From contig NZ_CP062229.1 in NCBI RefSeq assembly GCF_024707545.1, positions 1,240,001-1,304,000 of the forward strand: a stretch of 64,000 bases of DNA, given 5' to 3'. The notes under the pieces are model-generated. The model did no database searches and was not told where the DNA came from. It was given only the letters and a program-made list of their open reading frames with translations. The stretch comes from Mesorhizobium onobrychidis (GTDB taxonomy: Bacteria; Pseudomonadota; Alphaproteobacteria; Rhizobiales; Rhizobiaceae). Made by a program: the position numbers and the translations under genes. Positions 27,905-35,945 of this stretch are shown one piece after another. Numbering within the stretch: the first letter of the stretch is position 1; every line of letters starts with the position of its first letter.

Positions 27905-29080
27905 ATGACGACGCATACGAAGCCCGGACTCCGTCCGGAAAATCCCAATTTTTCTTCAGGTCCCTGCGCAAAACGTCCCGGCTGGTCGGTCGAGGCGCTG
28001 GCCAATGCCGCGCTCGGACGCTCGCACCGCGCCAAGATCGGCAAGACCAAGCTCGAACAGGCGATCGAGCTGACGCGAGAGGTCCTCCAGATTCCCGCAG
28101 ATTACCGCATCGGCATCGTGCCGGCGTCGGACACCGGCGCGGTCGAAATGGCGCTGTGGTCGCTGCTCGGCGAACGCGGCGTCGACATGGTCGCCTGGGA
28201 GAGTTTCGGCTCCGGCTGGGTCACCGACGTGGTCAAGCAGCTGAAGCTCGCCGACGTGCGCAGGATCGAAGCCGGTTACGGCGCGCTGCCGGATCTGGCA
28301 AAAATCGACTTCAACCGCGATGTCGTCTTCACCTGGAACGGCACGACATCAGGCGTGCGTGTGCCGAACGGCGATTTCATCCCGGCCAGCCGCAAGGGCC
28401 TGACCATCTGCGACGCGACCTCGGCGGCCTTTGCGCAAAAGCTCGATTTCCAGAAGCTCGATGTCGTCACCTTCTCCTGGCAGAAGGTGCTGGGCGGCGA
28501 AGGTGCGCACGGCATGCTGATCCTCAGCCCGCGCGCCGTCGAGCGGCTGGAAAGCTACAAGCCGGCCTGGCCGCTGCCGAAAATCTTCCGCCTCACCTCG
28601 GGCGGCAAGCTCATCGAAGGCATCTTCAAGGGCGAGACCATCAACACGCCATCGATGCTGTGCGTCGAGGATTATCTCGACGCGCTGCGTTGGGCGAAGT
28701 CGATCGGCGGGCTCGACGCATTGATTGCCCGCGCCGACGCCAATGCCGCCGTTCTCGATGGTTTCGTCGATAAATCCGCATGGCTCGGCCATCTGGCGAC
28801 CGACCCGGCGACGCGGTCGAACACGTCCGTCTGTCTTTCCTTCACCGACCCGGATGTCGCGGCACTCGACGCCGACGGACAGGCGGCCTTCGCCAAGGCG
28901 ATTGTCTCGGCGCTCGACGAGGAAGGCGTCGCCTATGATATCGGCGCCTATCGCGACGCGCCGCCCGGCCTGCGCATCTGGTGCGGCGCGACGGTCGAGA
29001 CGCCCGACCTCGAAGCGCTGCTGCCGTGGCTCGACTGGGCCTTTGCCGCACAGAAGGCGTCGCTCAGGGCGGCCGCCTGA
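27905..29080 (+). CDS. serC: Phosphoserine aminotransferase SerC
   Basis: A 391-residue PLP enzyme converting 3-phosphohydroxypyruvate and glutamate to phosphoserine and 2-oxoglutarate. The N-terminus [18 protein letters not shown] is typical of the longer alphaproteobacterial/archaeal-type SerC. The PLP lysine is K194 in [14 protein letters not shown]. The pocket segments [19 protein letters not shown] and [12 protein letters not shown] are present, and [20 protein letters not shown] is characteristic. It precedes serA by 174 bp in a co-directional pair. A repeat element fills that gap. Confidence 0.97.
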   Translation: MTTHTKPGLRPENPNFSSGPCAKRPGWSVEALANAALGRSHRAKIGKTKLEQAIELTREVLQIPADYRIGIVPASDTGAVEMALWSLLGERGVDMVAWESFGSGWVTDVVKQLKLADVRRIEAGYGALPDLAKIDFNRDVVFTWNGTTSGVRVPNGDFIPASRKGLTICDATSAAFAQKLDFQKLDVVTFSWQKVLGGEGAHGMLILSPRAVERLESYKPAWPLPKIFRLTSGGKLIEGIFKGETINTPSMLCVEDYLDALRWAKSIGGLDALIARADANAAVLDGFVDKSAWLGHLATDPATRSNTSVCLSFTDPDVAALDADGQAAFAKAIVSALDEEGVAYDIGAYRDAPPGLRIWCGATVETPDLEALLPWLDWAFAAQKASLRAAA

Positions 29081-29230
29081 CCCCTCCCCCTTGAGGGGAG
29101 GGTGGCCCCGAAGGGCCGGGTGGGGTCGCCTCCACCCAGCTCAATGACCCACCATCCAAAAAGAATCGGCCGCGTCCGGCCGCAACGACCCACTCGGCGC
29201 TCGCGCCGACCCTCCTCTCAAGGGGAGGGG
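29081..29230. repeat. Inverted-repeat element between serC and serA
   Basis: Left arm CCCCTCCCCCTTGAGGGGAG (29081 on) and right arm CCTCCTCTCAAGGGGAGGGG (29211-29230) are imperfect inverse complements. Between them lie GGCCCCGAAGGGCC and CGGCCGCGTCCGGCCG hairpins. It starts at the base after the serC stop and ends 24 bp before the serA ATG. It has the arm style of the 39718-39870 element. Confidence 0.8.
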
Positions 29231-29254
29231 CGCCAATCGCAAAGGACCAAGCCA

Positions 29255-30853
29255 ATGCCCCGCGTTCTCGTCTCAGACAAACTCTCCACCACTGCCGTGC
29301 AGATCTTTAGGGATCGCGGCATCGACGTCGACTACCTGCCCGACCTCGGCAAGGACAAGGAAAACCTGCTCGAAGTGATCGGCCAGTATGACGGCCTCGC
29401 CATCCGTTCGGCGACCAAAGTCACCGAGAAGCTGATCAACGCCGCCACCAGACTCAAGGTCGTCGGCCGCGCCGGCATCGGCGTCGACAATGTCGACATC
29501 CCGGCGGCGAGCCGCAAGGGCATCATCGTGATGAACACGCCCTTCGGCAATTCGATCACCACCGCCGAGCATGCCGTCGCCATGATCTTCGCGCTGGCCC
29601 GCCAGATACCCGAAGCCAATGCCTCGACCCATGCCGGCAAATGGGAAAAGAACCGCTTCATGGGCATCGAGATCACCGGCAAGACACTGGGCATCATCGG
29701 CTGCGGCAATATCGGCTCGATCGTCGCCACGCGCGGCGTCGGCCTGAAGATGCATGTCATCGCTTTCGACCCGTTCCTGTCGGACAGTCGCGCCGAGGAA
29801 CTCGGCGTCGAGAAGGTCGAGCTGGACGAGCTGTTCACCCGCGCCGATTTCATCACCCTGCACACGCCGTTGACCGACAAGACGCGCAACATCATCGACG
29901 CCGCGGCGATCGCCAAAATGAAGACCGGCGTGCGCATCATCAACTGCGCCCGTGGCGGGCTGATCGTCGAGGCCGACCTGATCGCGGCGCTGAAAAGCGG
30001 CAAGGTGGCAGGCGTCGGCATCGATGTGTTCGAGGTTGAACCCGCCGAGCAGAACGAACTGTTCGGCATGGAGAATGTTGTGGTGACGCCGCATCTCGGC
30101 GCTTCGACCACCGAGGCGCAAGAGAATGTCGCCCTGCACGTCGCCGAGCAGATGTCCGACTATCTGATCAAGGGCGCCGTTTCCAACGCCATCAACATGC
30201 CGTCGATCACCGCCGAAGAGGCGCCGCGCCTGAAGCCTTTCGTCAAGCTGGCCGAAGTGCTCGGCGCCTTTGTCGGCCAGGTCACCGAGGATCCGATCAA
30301 GGAGGTCGAGATCCTGTTCGACGGCTCGACCGCGACGATGAACACGCGCGCGCTGATCAGCGCCACCCTTGCCGGACTGATTCGGCCGCAGGTCTCCGAT
30401 GTTAACATGGTGTCGGCGCCGATCATGGTGAAGGAGCGCGGCATCATCGTCGCCGAGGTCAAGCGCGACAAATCCGGCGTGTTCGACGGCTATATCAAGT
30501 TGACGGTCAAGACCGAGCATAGGACGCGTTCGATCGCCGGCACCTGCTTTTCGGACGGCAAGCCGCGCTTCATCCAAATCAAAGGCATCAACCTAGACGC
30601 CGAGGTCGGCCAGCACATGCTCTACACGACGAATGCCGATGCGCCCGGCATCATCGGTCTGCTCGGCACGGTCTGCGGCGAGAACGGCGTCAACATCGCG
30701 AACTTCCAGCTCGGCCGCAACCGGCCTGGCGGCGATGCCATCGCGCTGCTCTATCTCGATGCGCCGTTTCCGGAAAACGTGCTGGAACAGGTGCGGGCGC
30801 ACAAGTCGATCGACTCCGCCAAGCGGCTGCATTTCGATGTGGGCGGCGCCTGA
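29255..30853 (+). CDS. serA: D-3-phosphoglycerate dehydrogenase SerA (long form)
   Basis: A 532-residue NAD-dependent enzyme for the first step of serine synthesis from 3-phosphoglycerate. Substrate and cofactor domains: MPRVLVSDKLSTTAVQIFRD, VVGRAGIGVDNVDIPAASRK, NAD fold TLGIIGCGNIGSIVATRG near residue 147, catalytic INCARGGLIVE and VEPAEQNELF, and the catalytic His in VTPHLGAST. Residues 320-450 form the intervening domain and 455-532 the C-terminal ACT domain (TNADAPGIIGLLGTVCGENG), the usual serine-feedback site of the long form. ATG 29255 has AAAGGA upstream; the repeat element precedes it. Confidence 0.98.
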   Translation: MPRVLVSDKLSTTAVQIFRDRGIDVDYLPDLGKDKENLLEVIGQYDGLAIRSATKVTEKLINAATRLKVVGRAGIGVDNVDIPAASRKGIIVMNTPFGNSITTAEHAVAMIFALARQIPEANASTHAGKWEKNRFMGIEITGKTLGIIGCGNIGSIVATRGVGLKMHVIAFDPFLSDSRAEELGVEKVELDELFTRADFITLHTPLTDKTRNIIDAAAIAKMKTGVRIINCARGGLIVEADLIAALKSGKVAGVGIDVFEVEPAEQNELFGMENVVVTPHLGASTTEAQENVALHVAEQMSDYLIKGAVSNAINMPSITAEEAPRLKPFVKLAEVLGAFVGQVTEDPIKEVEILFDGSTATMNTRALISATLAGLIRPQVSDVNMVSAPIMVKERGIIVAEVKRDKSGVFDGYIKLTVKTEHRTRSIAGTCFSDGKPRFIQIKGINLDAEVGQHMLYTTNADAPGIIGLLGTVCGENGVNIANFQLGRNRPGGDAIALLYLDAPFPENVLEQVRAHKSIDSAKRLHFDVGGA

Positions 30854-30864
30854 ATCATGCCCGC

Positions 30865-30897
30865 GCGCCCCGCGTGCTCCACAAGCACACGGGGCGT
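30865..30897 (+). terminator. Hairpin after serA
   Basis: GCGCCCCG…GTGCT-CCACA-AGCAC…CGGGGCGT forms a long interrupted stem 12 bp after the serA stop, followed by only three T. It is a plausible but weak terminator. Confidence 0.5.
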
Positions 30898-30964
30898 TTC
30901 GACAATCATGGCTGCGACGGGCTCTGGATTGCACCATTCTGATCCGATCCCGAACATCTGCCGG

Positions 30965-31855
30965 CTAAATCGCCAGCTTCCTTCCGCTGTATTCGGCGAG
31001 GCTGATGCCGCCGAGCACCAGCACGAGGGCCAGACCCTGATAGAGCTGGAATGTCTCACCGACGATCAGCACCGACAGCAGCGTGCCGAAGATCGGCACC
31101 AGGTTGATGAACAGGCCGGCCCGGTTGGCGCCGATCAGTTCGTTGCCCCTGATATAGAAAATCTGCGAGACGACTGAGGCGCCGATCGCGGTGTAGAACG
31201 CTATCGCCCAGCCGCGCGCATCGGGGACGATGACCTTGCCGGCGGCCACTTCCCACAGGAAGAAAGGCAGCGAGGTGACAAGTGCGGCAATCGACAGCGC
31301 CAGCATCAGGCTTTGCCAGCGTATGGCCGGCTTCAGCCGCAGCCCGACCGAGTAGAAACTGTAACAAAGCACCGCGATCAGCATAATGGCGTCGCCGAAG
31401 TTGAGATCCAGCTTGAGAAGCTGGCGCAGATCGCCATGGCTGGCGGTCAGGGCGACGCCGATGATCGTCAGCACGACGCCGGCGATCTGCACCCGGTTCA
31501 CACGCAGGCGAAACAACACGAAATTGGCGAGGATGATCACGATCGGGATCGCCGCCTGCTCGATCGAGACGTTGATCGCCGTCGTGTAGTTGAGCGCCGT
31601 GTAGAAGATCGCGTTGAAGAAGGTGAAGCCGCAAGCGCCGAGCCCGCCAAGCAGCAACCAATGCTGGCGCACCACCGGCCAATCCTCGCGCAGCGTTCGC
31701 CAGCCGATCGGCAGCATGATCAGAACGGCCAGAACCCAGCGCAGGAAGACCAGCGTCATCGGCGAAATGTGGTCGACCGCCAGCTTGCCGGCCACGGAGT
31801 TGCCGCCCCACAGCAAGGTGGTGAACAGCAAGAACAGATAGGCGGTTCGATGCAT
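30965..31855 (-). CDS. EamA/DMT-family inner-membrane transporter
   Basis: A 296-residue protein with ten predicted helices in two EamA halves. The first has AYLFLLFTTLLWGGNSVAGK and the conserved FLRWVLAVLIMLPIGW; the second has GDAIMLIAVLCYSFYSVGLR and FINLVPIFGTLLSVLIVGET. This is the RhaT/YdcZ-like drug/metabolite exporter family; substrate unknown. The start at 31855 was preferred over a 27-residue upstream extension because the first helix begins four residues after it. It converges with serA and is divergent from purA. It is only distantly like the exporter at 837-1766. Confidence 0.87.
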   Translation of the reverse strand: MHRTAYLFLLFTTLLWGGNSVAGKLAVDHISPMTLVFLRWVLAVLIMLPIGWRTLREDWPVVRQHWLLLGGLGACGFTFFNAIFYTALNYTTAINVSIEQAAIPIVIILANFVLFRLRVNRVQIAGVVLTIIGVALTASHGDLRQLLKLDLNFGDAIMLIAVLCYSFYSVGLRLKPAIRWQSLMLALSIAALVTSLPFFLWEVAAGKVIVPDARGWAIAFYTAIGASVVSQIFYIRGNELIGANRAGLFINLVPIFGTLLSVLIVGETFQLYQGLALVLVLGGISLAEYSGRKLAI

Positions 31856-32173
31856 CGCGAAATTCCAGCCGGGGAGGGGCAGGCGAAGGGTCTTTGCCGA
31901 CCTATTGTGGCGGTTCGCGCAAGTAAATGATGTCAAAGGCGAAAATTGTTGTGCCTGAGGGCGCTTTCGGCGGTAAAGAATGGTCGCGCTCGCCGGGTCT
32001 TGACGTTATAGAGCGACGTGCGTCCACTTGGACGGACAAAGTACGCGTCTCAAGGCTTGAATGTCCGCATCGTGCTTCCGAAATCGATTCCGATTTTCGG
32101 GCCTATGCGATAGAAGCCTGTCGTTTCGAACCATTTCAAGCCGCTCCGAGCGGCGCCTCAAGGGAAAAGAAAC
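31856..32173. other. Divergent promoter region of the EamA gene and purA
   Basis: A 318-bp gap. It contains a family C hairpin repeat (32066-32112, listed separately) and CGTCCACTTGGACG (32030-32043), a short palindrome that may be an operator. No gene or known purine-responsive RNA was recognised. Confidence 0.5.
32066..32112. repeat. Family C hairpin repeat
   Basis: CCGAAATCG-ATTC-CGATTTTCGG (32078-32100), with outer GCAT…ATGC flanks. A second copy of the same type lies at 42484-42535. Confidence 0.65.
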
Positions 32174-33472
32174 ATGGCCAATGTGGTGGTCGTCGGCTCG
32201 CAATGGGGCGACGAGGGCAAAGGCAAGATCGTTGACTGGCTGTCGGAACGCGCTGACGTCGTCGTGCGCTTCCAGGGCGGCCACAATGCCGGCCATACGC
32301 TGGTCGTCGACGGCAAGGTCTACAAGCTGTCGCTGCTGCCGTCCGGCGTGGTGCGACAAGGCAAGCTGTCCATCATCGGCAATGGCGTCGTCTTCGACCC
32401 GCACGCCTTCGTCGCGGAAGTGGCGAAATTGAAAGCGCAAGGCGTCGATGTGACGCCCGAGCGCCTGAAAATAGCCGAAAACACCGCGCTTATCCTGTCC
32501 TTGCACCGGGAGCTGGACGGATTCCGCGAAGACGCCGCCTCCAATTCCGGAACGAAGATCGGCACGACCCGTCGCGGCATCGGCCCCGCTTATGAGGATA
32601 AGGTGGGCCGGCGCGCGGTCAGGGTGATGGACTTGGCGGATTTGGAAACGCTGCCCTTGAAGGTCGACAGGCTGCTAACGCATCACAATGCGCTGCGCCG
32701 TGGGCTCGGTCACGCCGAGGTCACGCATGACGCCATCATGAGTGAGCTGATTTCGGTCGCCGACGAGATCCTGCCCTATATGGACCGTGTCTGGAAGATC
32801 CTCGACGACAAGCGCCGCGCCGGCGAACGCATCCTGTTCGAGGGCGCGCAAGGCACGCTGCTCGACATCGACCACGGCACTTATCCATTCGTCACCTCGT
32901 CCAACACGGTCGCCGGTCAAGCGGCCGCCGGATCCGGTGTCGGCCCGGGTGCCATCGGTTATGTGCTCGGCATCACCAAGGCCTATACGACGCGTGTCGG
33001 CGAAGGTCCGTTCCCGACCGAACAGAAGAACGAGATCGGCGAGTTCCTGGGCACGCGCGGCCACGAGTTCGGCGTCGTCACCGGCCGCAAGCGCCGCTGC
33101 GGCTGGTTCGATGCCGTGCTGGTTCGCCAGGCCGTTGCCGTCAACGGCATCAAGGGCATCGCGCTGACCAAGCTCGATGTGCTCGACGGGCTGGACGAGA
33201 TCAAGGTCTGCACCGGCTACCGCCTCGATGGCGAGGCGATCGATTATCTGCCGGCCAGCCAAGGTGCGCAGGCGCGCGTCGAACCGGTGTACGAGACGCT
33301 GGAGGGCTGGAAAGGCACCACCGCCGGCGCCAGAAGCTGGAACGATCTGCCGGCCCAGGCAGTCAAATATGTCCGTCACATCGAGGAGCTGATCGGCGCG
33401 CCGGTCGCACTCCTTTCCACCAGCCCTGAACGGGACGACACAATACTTGTGACCGATCCGTTTCAAGACTAG
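32174..33472 (+). CDS. purA: Adenylosuccinate synthase PurA
   Basis: A 432-residue homodimeric enzyme joining IMP and aspartate with GTP to form adenylosuccinate, the first committed AMP step. The N-terminal GTP-binding loop [16 protein letters not shown], the [12 protein letters not shown] segment, the [20 protein letters not shown] signature and the [19 protein letters not shown] region are all present. Length matches the family. The start MANVVVVGS is the conserved one. The next gene, a large uncharacterised bitopic protein, starts 74 bp later on the same strand. Confidence 0.98.
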   Translation: MANVVVVGSQWGDEGKGKIVDWLSERADVVVRFQGGHNAGHTLVVDGKVYKLSLLPSGVVRQGKLSIIGNGVVFDPHAFVAEVAKLKAQGVDVTPERLKIAENTALILSLHRELDGFREDAASNSGTKIGTTRRGIGPAYEDKVGRRAVRVMDLADLETLPLKVDRLLTHHNALRRGLGHAEVTHDAIMSELISVADEILPYMDRVWKILDDKRRAGERILFEGAQGTLLDIDHGTYPFVTSSNTVAGQAAAGSGVGPGAIGYVLGITKAYTTRVGEGPFPTEQKNEIGEFLGTRGHEFGVVTGRKRRCGWFDAVLVRQAVAVNGIKGIALTKLDVLDGLDEIKVCTGYRLDGEAIDYLPASQGAQARVEPVYETLEGWKGTTAGARSWNDLPAQAVKYVRHIEELIGAPVALLSTSPERDDTILVTDPFQD

Positions 33473-33546
33473 ATTCTCAGCCGTTCCGGGCATCGCGGCC
33501 GATTTGCGGGGGCCGGCCCAGAAACGAAATGCAGGTCGACTGAAGC

Positions 33547-35310
33547 ATGGCAGATTTTGTTGGTGCTCTGAAAAAGACGCTCAATGGTCTCGGCGAGCCG
33601 TCGCCGGAGGTACGCGCGAGGGTCTATGACAAGGCCCGTTCGACGATCGCGGACAAGCTGGCCAAGATCACGCCGCCGCTGGCGCCTTCGGTCGTTGCCC
33701 AGCATAAGCGCACCCTGGAAGACGCCATCGCCAGCGTCGAGCGGGATTATACCAGGAGTGTGCCGGTATCCGATCCGCTGTCGGAGCTGGAAGACATCTT
33801 CTCCTCCATCGACCGCAACAAGAACCAACCCAGCCATGTTCGGCAGCCGGCAAAAACCGAGCCGGCGTGGCAGCCGGCAGAGACTGAGCCGGCATGGCAG
33901 CCGGTAAAGACTGAGCCGGCATGGCAGCCGGCGCCTGCCGCCAAAGCCGCGCCGAATTGGCAAAAACCGCCATCCGTTGCTTCTCCTCCAGAGCACACCG
34001 ATGCGGTGCCTTCGGACGCGGGTCTTCCAGCGGAGGACGAGAAGAGCGATACCTTTAGAGACGATGTCTTTCCCAACGACGAGGAGCCGGCGCCGGACAC
34101 CTTTCAGCGTCTGCGTCCTGCCGAGCGTAGGCGCAGCTATGGCGGGCTGATCGCCGCTGTCGTCGCTTTGCTCGTCGTCGCCGGCGGCGGCTATGGCATC
34201 TGGCTGAACAAGGACGCGTTCAGCAACATGCTAGGTCTCAACAGCACGACGGTCGCAACCATCGAACCGTTGGTGAAGCCGACCCCGGCCGAGCCGGCTA
34301 CCGATGCCGCGGCAAGGCCTCCGGCAGCAGCGGCTCCAACGGATGCCGAGGGCACAAAGTTCACCCAGCGGCTGACGCCCGAGGGCGGTGAGGTCGATCC
34401 CGGCCCCGCTTCAGGACAAAGCGGTATCGGAGAGGGCGAATCCGTCGCAGCACTGACCACGCCGCCGCCGGCCGCACCTGCGCCTGCAGCGCCGGCCGGC
34501 GATACGCCAGCCACGACTGCGCCCGCCACGCCGGGTGCTGCCCCCACGACACCGCCTGCCGATGGCGCCACGCCGGCGCCGGCGGCGCCGGCCGATAGCG
34601 CAACCGCCCCGGCAGCGCCGGCCCCGGGTGCCGCCCCGGCAGCGCCGGCCCCGGGTGCCGCCCCGGCAGCGCCGGCCCCGGGTGCCGCCCCGGCAGCGCC
34701 GGCCCCGGGTGCTGCGCCGGCCGCGCCGACAGCCGCGCCTGCGGAAACCGCACTGGCGGTCGGCCAGAAGGCGATCTTCTACGAGGAGCGCACCAGCACC
34801 GCCCAAGGGTCGGCCGAGTCCGGCAGCATCGTCTGGTCGCTGGTGCAGGAATCGCCCGGCGGCAATCTGCCGCCGGAGCCGGCAATCCGCGCCGAGGCGA
34901 GCATTCCGGGTAAGGACGTGCAGCTGCGCATGACCATCCGCCGCAACACCGACCAAACGCTTCCGGCCAGCCACATCATCGAGATGATTTTCCTGACGCC
35001 CGATGGTTTCGATGGCGGCGGCGTCGACAATATCCTGCGCGTCGCCATGAAGGGCTCTGAACAGGATGCCGGCAGCCCGCTGATCGGCATCCCGGCGAAA
35101 ATCGCGGACGGCTTCTTCCTGGTCGCTCTCAACGACACCAAGGCGGACGAAGACGCCAATCTGACCCTGCTCCGGGGCCAGAACTGGATCGACGTGCCGG
35201 TGGTCTACAAGACCGGACGGCGGGCGCTGCTCACCATGGAAAAGGGCATTCCCGGCGAGAAGGTGTTCGACGAGGCGCTGAAGGCCTGGCAAACAAAGAC
35301 GGCGGGCTGA
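33547..35310 (+). CDS. Uncharacterised bitopic membrane protein with Ala/Pro minisatellites
   Basis: 587 residues in five parts. Residues 1-75 are a conserved-looking helical cytoplasmic domain (PSPEVRARVYDKARSTIADK … LEDAIASVERDYTR). Residues 95-130 hold three copies of a nine-residue QPAKTEPAW-type unit. One transmembrane helix (GLIAAVVALLVVAGGGYGIW) lies at about 199-220. A periplasmic Ala/Pro/Thr linker at about 240-400 includes four APAAPAPGA units. Residues 400-587 form a folded domain (QKAIFYEERTSTAQGSAESG, VQLRMTIRRNTDQTLPASHI, WIDVPVVYKTGRRALLTMEK). No known family was recognised; the topology resembles envelope-spanning sensors or TonB-like linkers, which is inference only. It follows purA closely. 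Confidence 0.75.
   Translation: MADFVGALKKTLNGLGEPSPEVRARVYDKARSTIADKLAKITPPLAPSVVAQHKRTLEDAIASVERDYTRSVPVSDPLSELEDIFSSIDRNKNQPSHVRQPAKTEPAWQPAETEPAWQPVKTEPAWQPAPAAKAAPNWQKPPSVASPPEHTDAVPSDAGLPAEDEKSDTFRDDVFPNDEEPAPDTFQRLRPAERRRSYGGLIAAVVALLVVAGGGYGIWLNKDAFSNMLGLNSTTVATIEPLVKPTPAEPATDAAARPPAAAAPTDAEGTKFTQRLTPEGGEVDPGPASGQSGIGEGESVAALTTPPPAAPAPAAPAGDTPATTAPATPGAAPTTPPADGATPAPAAPADSATAPAAPAPGAAPAAPAPGAAPAAPAPGAAPAAPAPGAAPAAPTAAPAETALAVGQKAIFYEERTSTAQGSAESGSIVWSLVQESPGGNLPPEPAIRAEASIPGKDVQLRMTIRRNTDQTLPASHIIEMIFLTPDGFDGGGVDNILRVAMKGSEQDAGSPLIGIPAKIADGFFLVALNDTKADEDANLTLLRGQNWIDVPVVYKTGRRALLTMEKGIPGEKVFDEALKAWQTKTAG
33844..33924 (+). repeat. 27-nt tandem repeat, three copies, in coding sequence
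   Basis: Units at 33844-33870, 33871-33897 and 33898-33924, each starting CAGCCGG and ending GAGCCGGCRTGG. They keep frame and encode the nine-residue QPAKTEPAW-type repeats of the purA-linked protein. Confidence 0.9.
34606..34713 (+). repeat. 27-nt tandem repeat, four near-identical copies, in coding sequence
   Basis: Units at 34606-34632, 34633-34659, 34660-34686 and 34687-34713 begin GCCCCGGCAGCGCCGG and end CCCCGGGTGCC. Only the last base of the fourth copy differs. They encode APAAPAPGA repeats. Near-identity at DNA level implies recent slippage, so copy number probably varies between strains. Confidence 0.92.
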
Positions 35311-35341
35311 GGCCGGCTAACCAGCCTAACTCCCCAACGGT

Positions 35342-35641
35342 TCAGAAGCCTTGGAACAGCATGTCGAGCGCGGCCACGATGTCGTCGTGATGCCTCGTCA
35401 GATTCAGCCGGCTTTCGCCCAGTTCAGTCGTTGCAACCGTGGCGATCAAATGGGTAGCCATGACCAATTTCCGCCCATTGATCTCGAAAATGGGATGAAG
35501 CTTTCGCATTGGCGATGGCGCCGTCGCGACCGGCAGAAGCGGGACGACCACCCGGGTCTTGAAATGGTCGAGCAGATCGGCCTGGACGTCGAGGAGATAG
35601 CCGCCTTCAATGCTAGCTGCGAAGGCGTCATACCGCGCCAT
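35342..35641 (-). CDS. ccdB: CcdB-family toxin (gyrase poison)
   Basis: A 99-residue protein of CcdB length and pattern: MARYDAFAASIEGGYLLDVQ, VVVPLLPVATAPSPMRKLHP, FEINGRKLVMATHLIATVAT and the C-terminal DIVAALDMLFQGF. In F-plasmid CcdB the C-terminal W-G-I contacts GyrA; here the end is FQGF, so the last residues differ, as in other chromosomal CcdB proteins. The start overlaps the ccdA stop by one base (TGATG), giving translational coupling. Toxicity is inferred from the family, not shown by sequence. Confidence 0.9.
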   Translation of the reverse strand: MARYDAFAASIEGGYLLDVQADLLDHFKTRVVVPLLPVATAPSPMRKLHPIFEINGRKLVMATHLIATVATTELGESRLNLTRHHDDIVAALDMLFQGF

Positions 35642-35883
35642 CAGAATTGCCGATGTTCTGCCAGTGGAATGCCGTGTTTTTCGACATATTCGTTCCACGC
35701 ATCTATCGTTGCGCGGTTCTCAAGCTTCCACAGCCGTGTCTTTTCGGCGGCCACTGCCTCCGCAATGCCGGCTTCGGCGGCGCGCGAGACATTCACATCG
35801 AGTCCCTTGGCTTCCTTCATGAGCTTTGAGTCGATCGACAGATTTGCCGGCTGACGAACCGCATTCATAGCTATCTTTCGCAT
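35641..35883 (-). CDS. ccdA: CcdA-family antitoxin
   Basis: An 80-residue protein with an N-terminal ribbon-helix-helix region (MNAVRQPANLSIDSKLMKEA) and a C-terminal helix (EKTRLWKLENRATIDAWNEY … HGIPLAEHRQF) of the kind that wraps around CcdB. The start at 35883 is set by GGGGG eight bases upstream; ATG 35868 is the alternative. CcdA binds CcdB and, with it, represses the operon. A self-palindromic operator lies 15 bp upstream of the start. Confidence 0.9.
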   Translation of the reverse strand: MRKIAMNAVRQPANLSIDSKLMKEAKGLDVNVSRAAEAGIAEAVAAEKTRLWKLENRATIDAWNEYVEKHGIPLAEHRQF

Positions 35884-35897
35884 GATACCCCCGCAGC

Positions 35898-35935
35898 ATG
35901 CGCATAATATATGCGCATTTTCATATTGGAGCAAC
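35898..35935 (-). promoter_or_regulatory. ccdAB promoter with overlapping palindromic operator
   Basis: On the minus strand TTGCTC, a 17-base spacer and TATATT form a sigma-70-type promoter. The octamer ATGCGCAT, itself a palindrome, occurs at 35898-35905 and 35911-35918 with AATAT between, covering the -10 region. This is the expected layout for repression by a CcdAB complex. Confidence 0.65.
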
Positions 35936-35945
35936 GGCGAAGCGT

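Noticed and set aside
33844..34713. Possible CRISPR-like repeat arrays
   Set aside because: Repeats are 27-nt, in frame, without spacers, and encode protein linkers; there are no cas genes.
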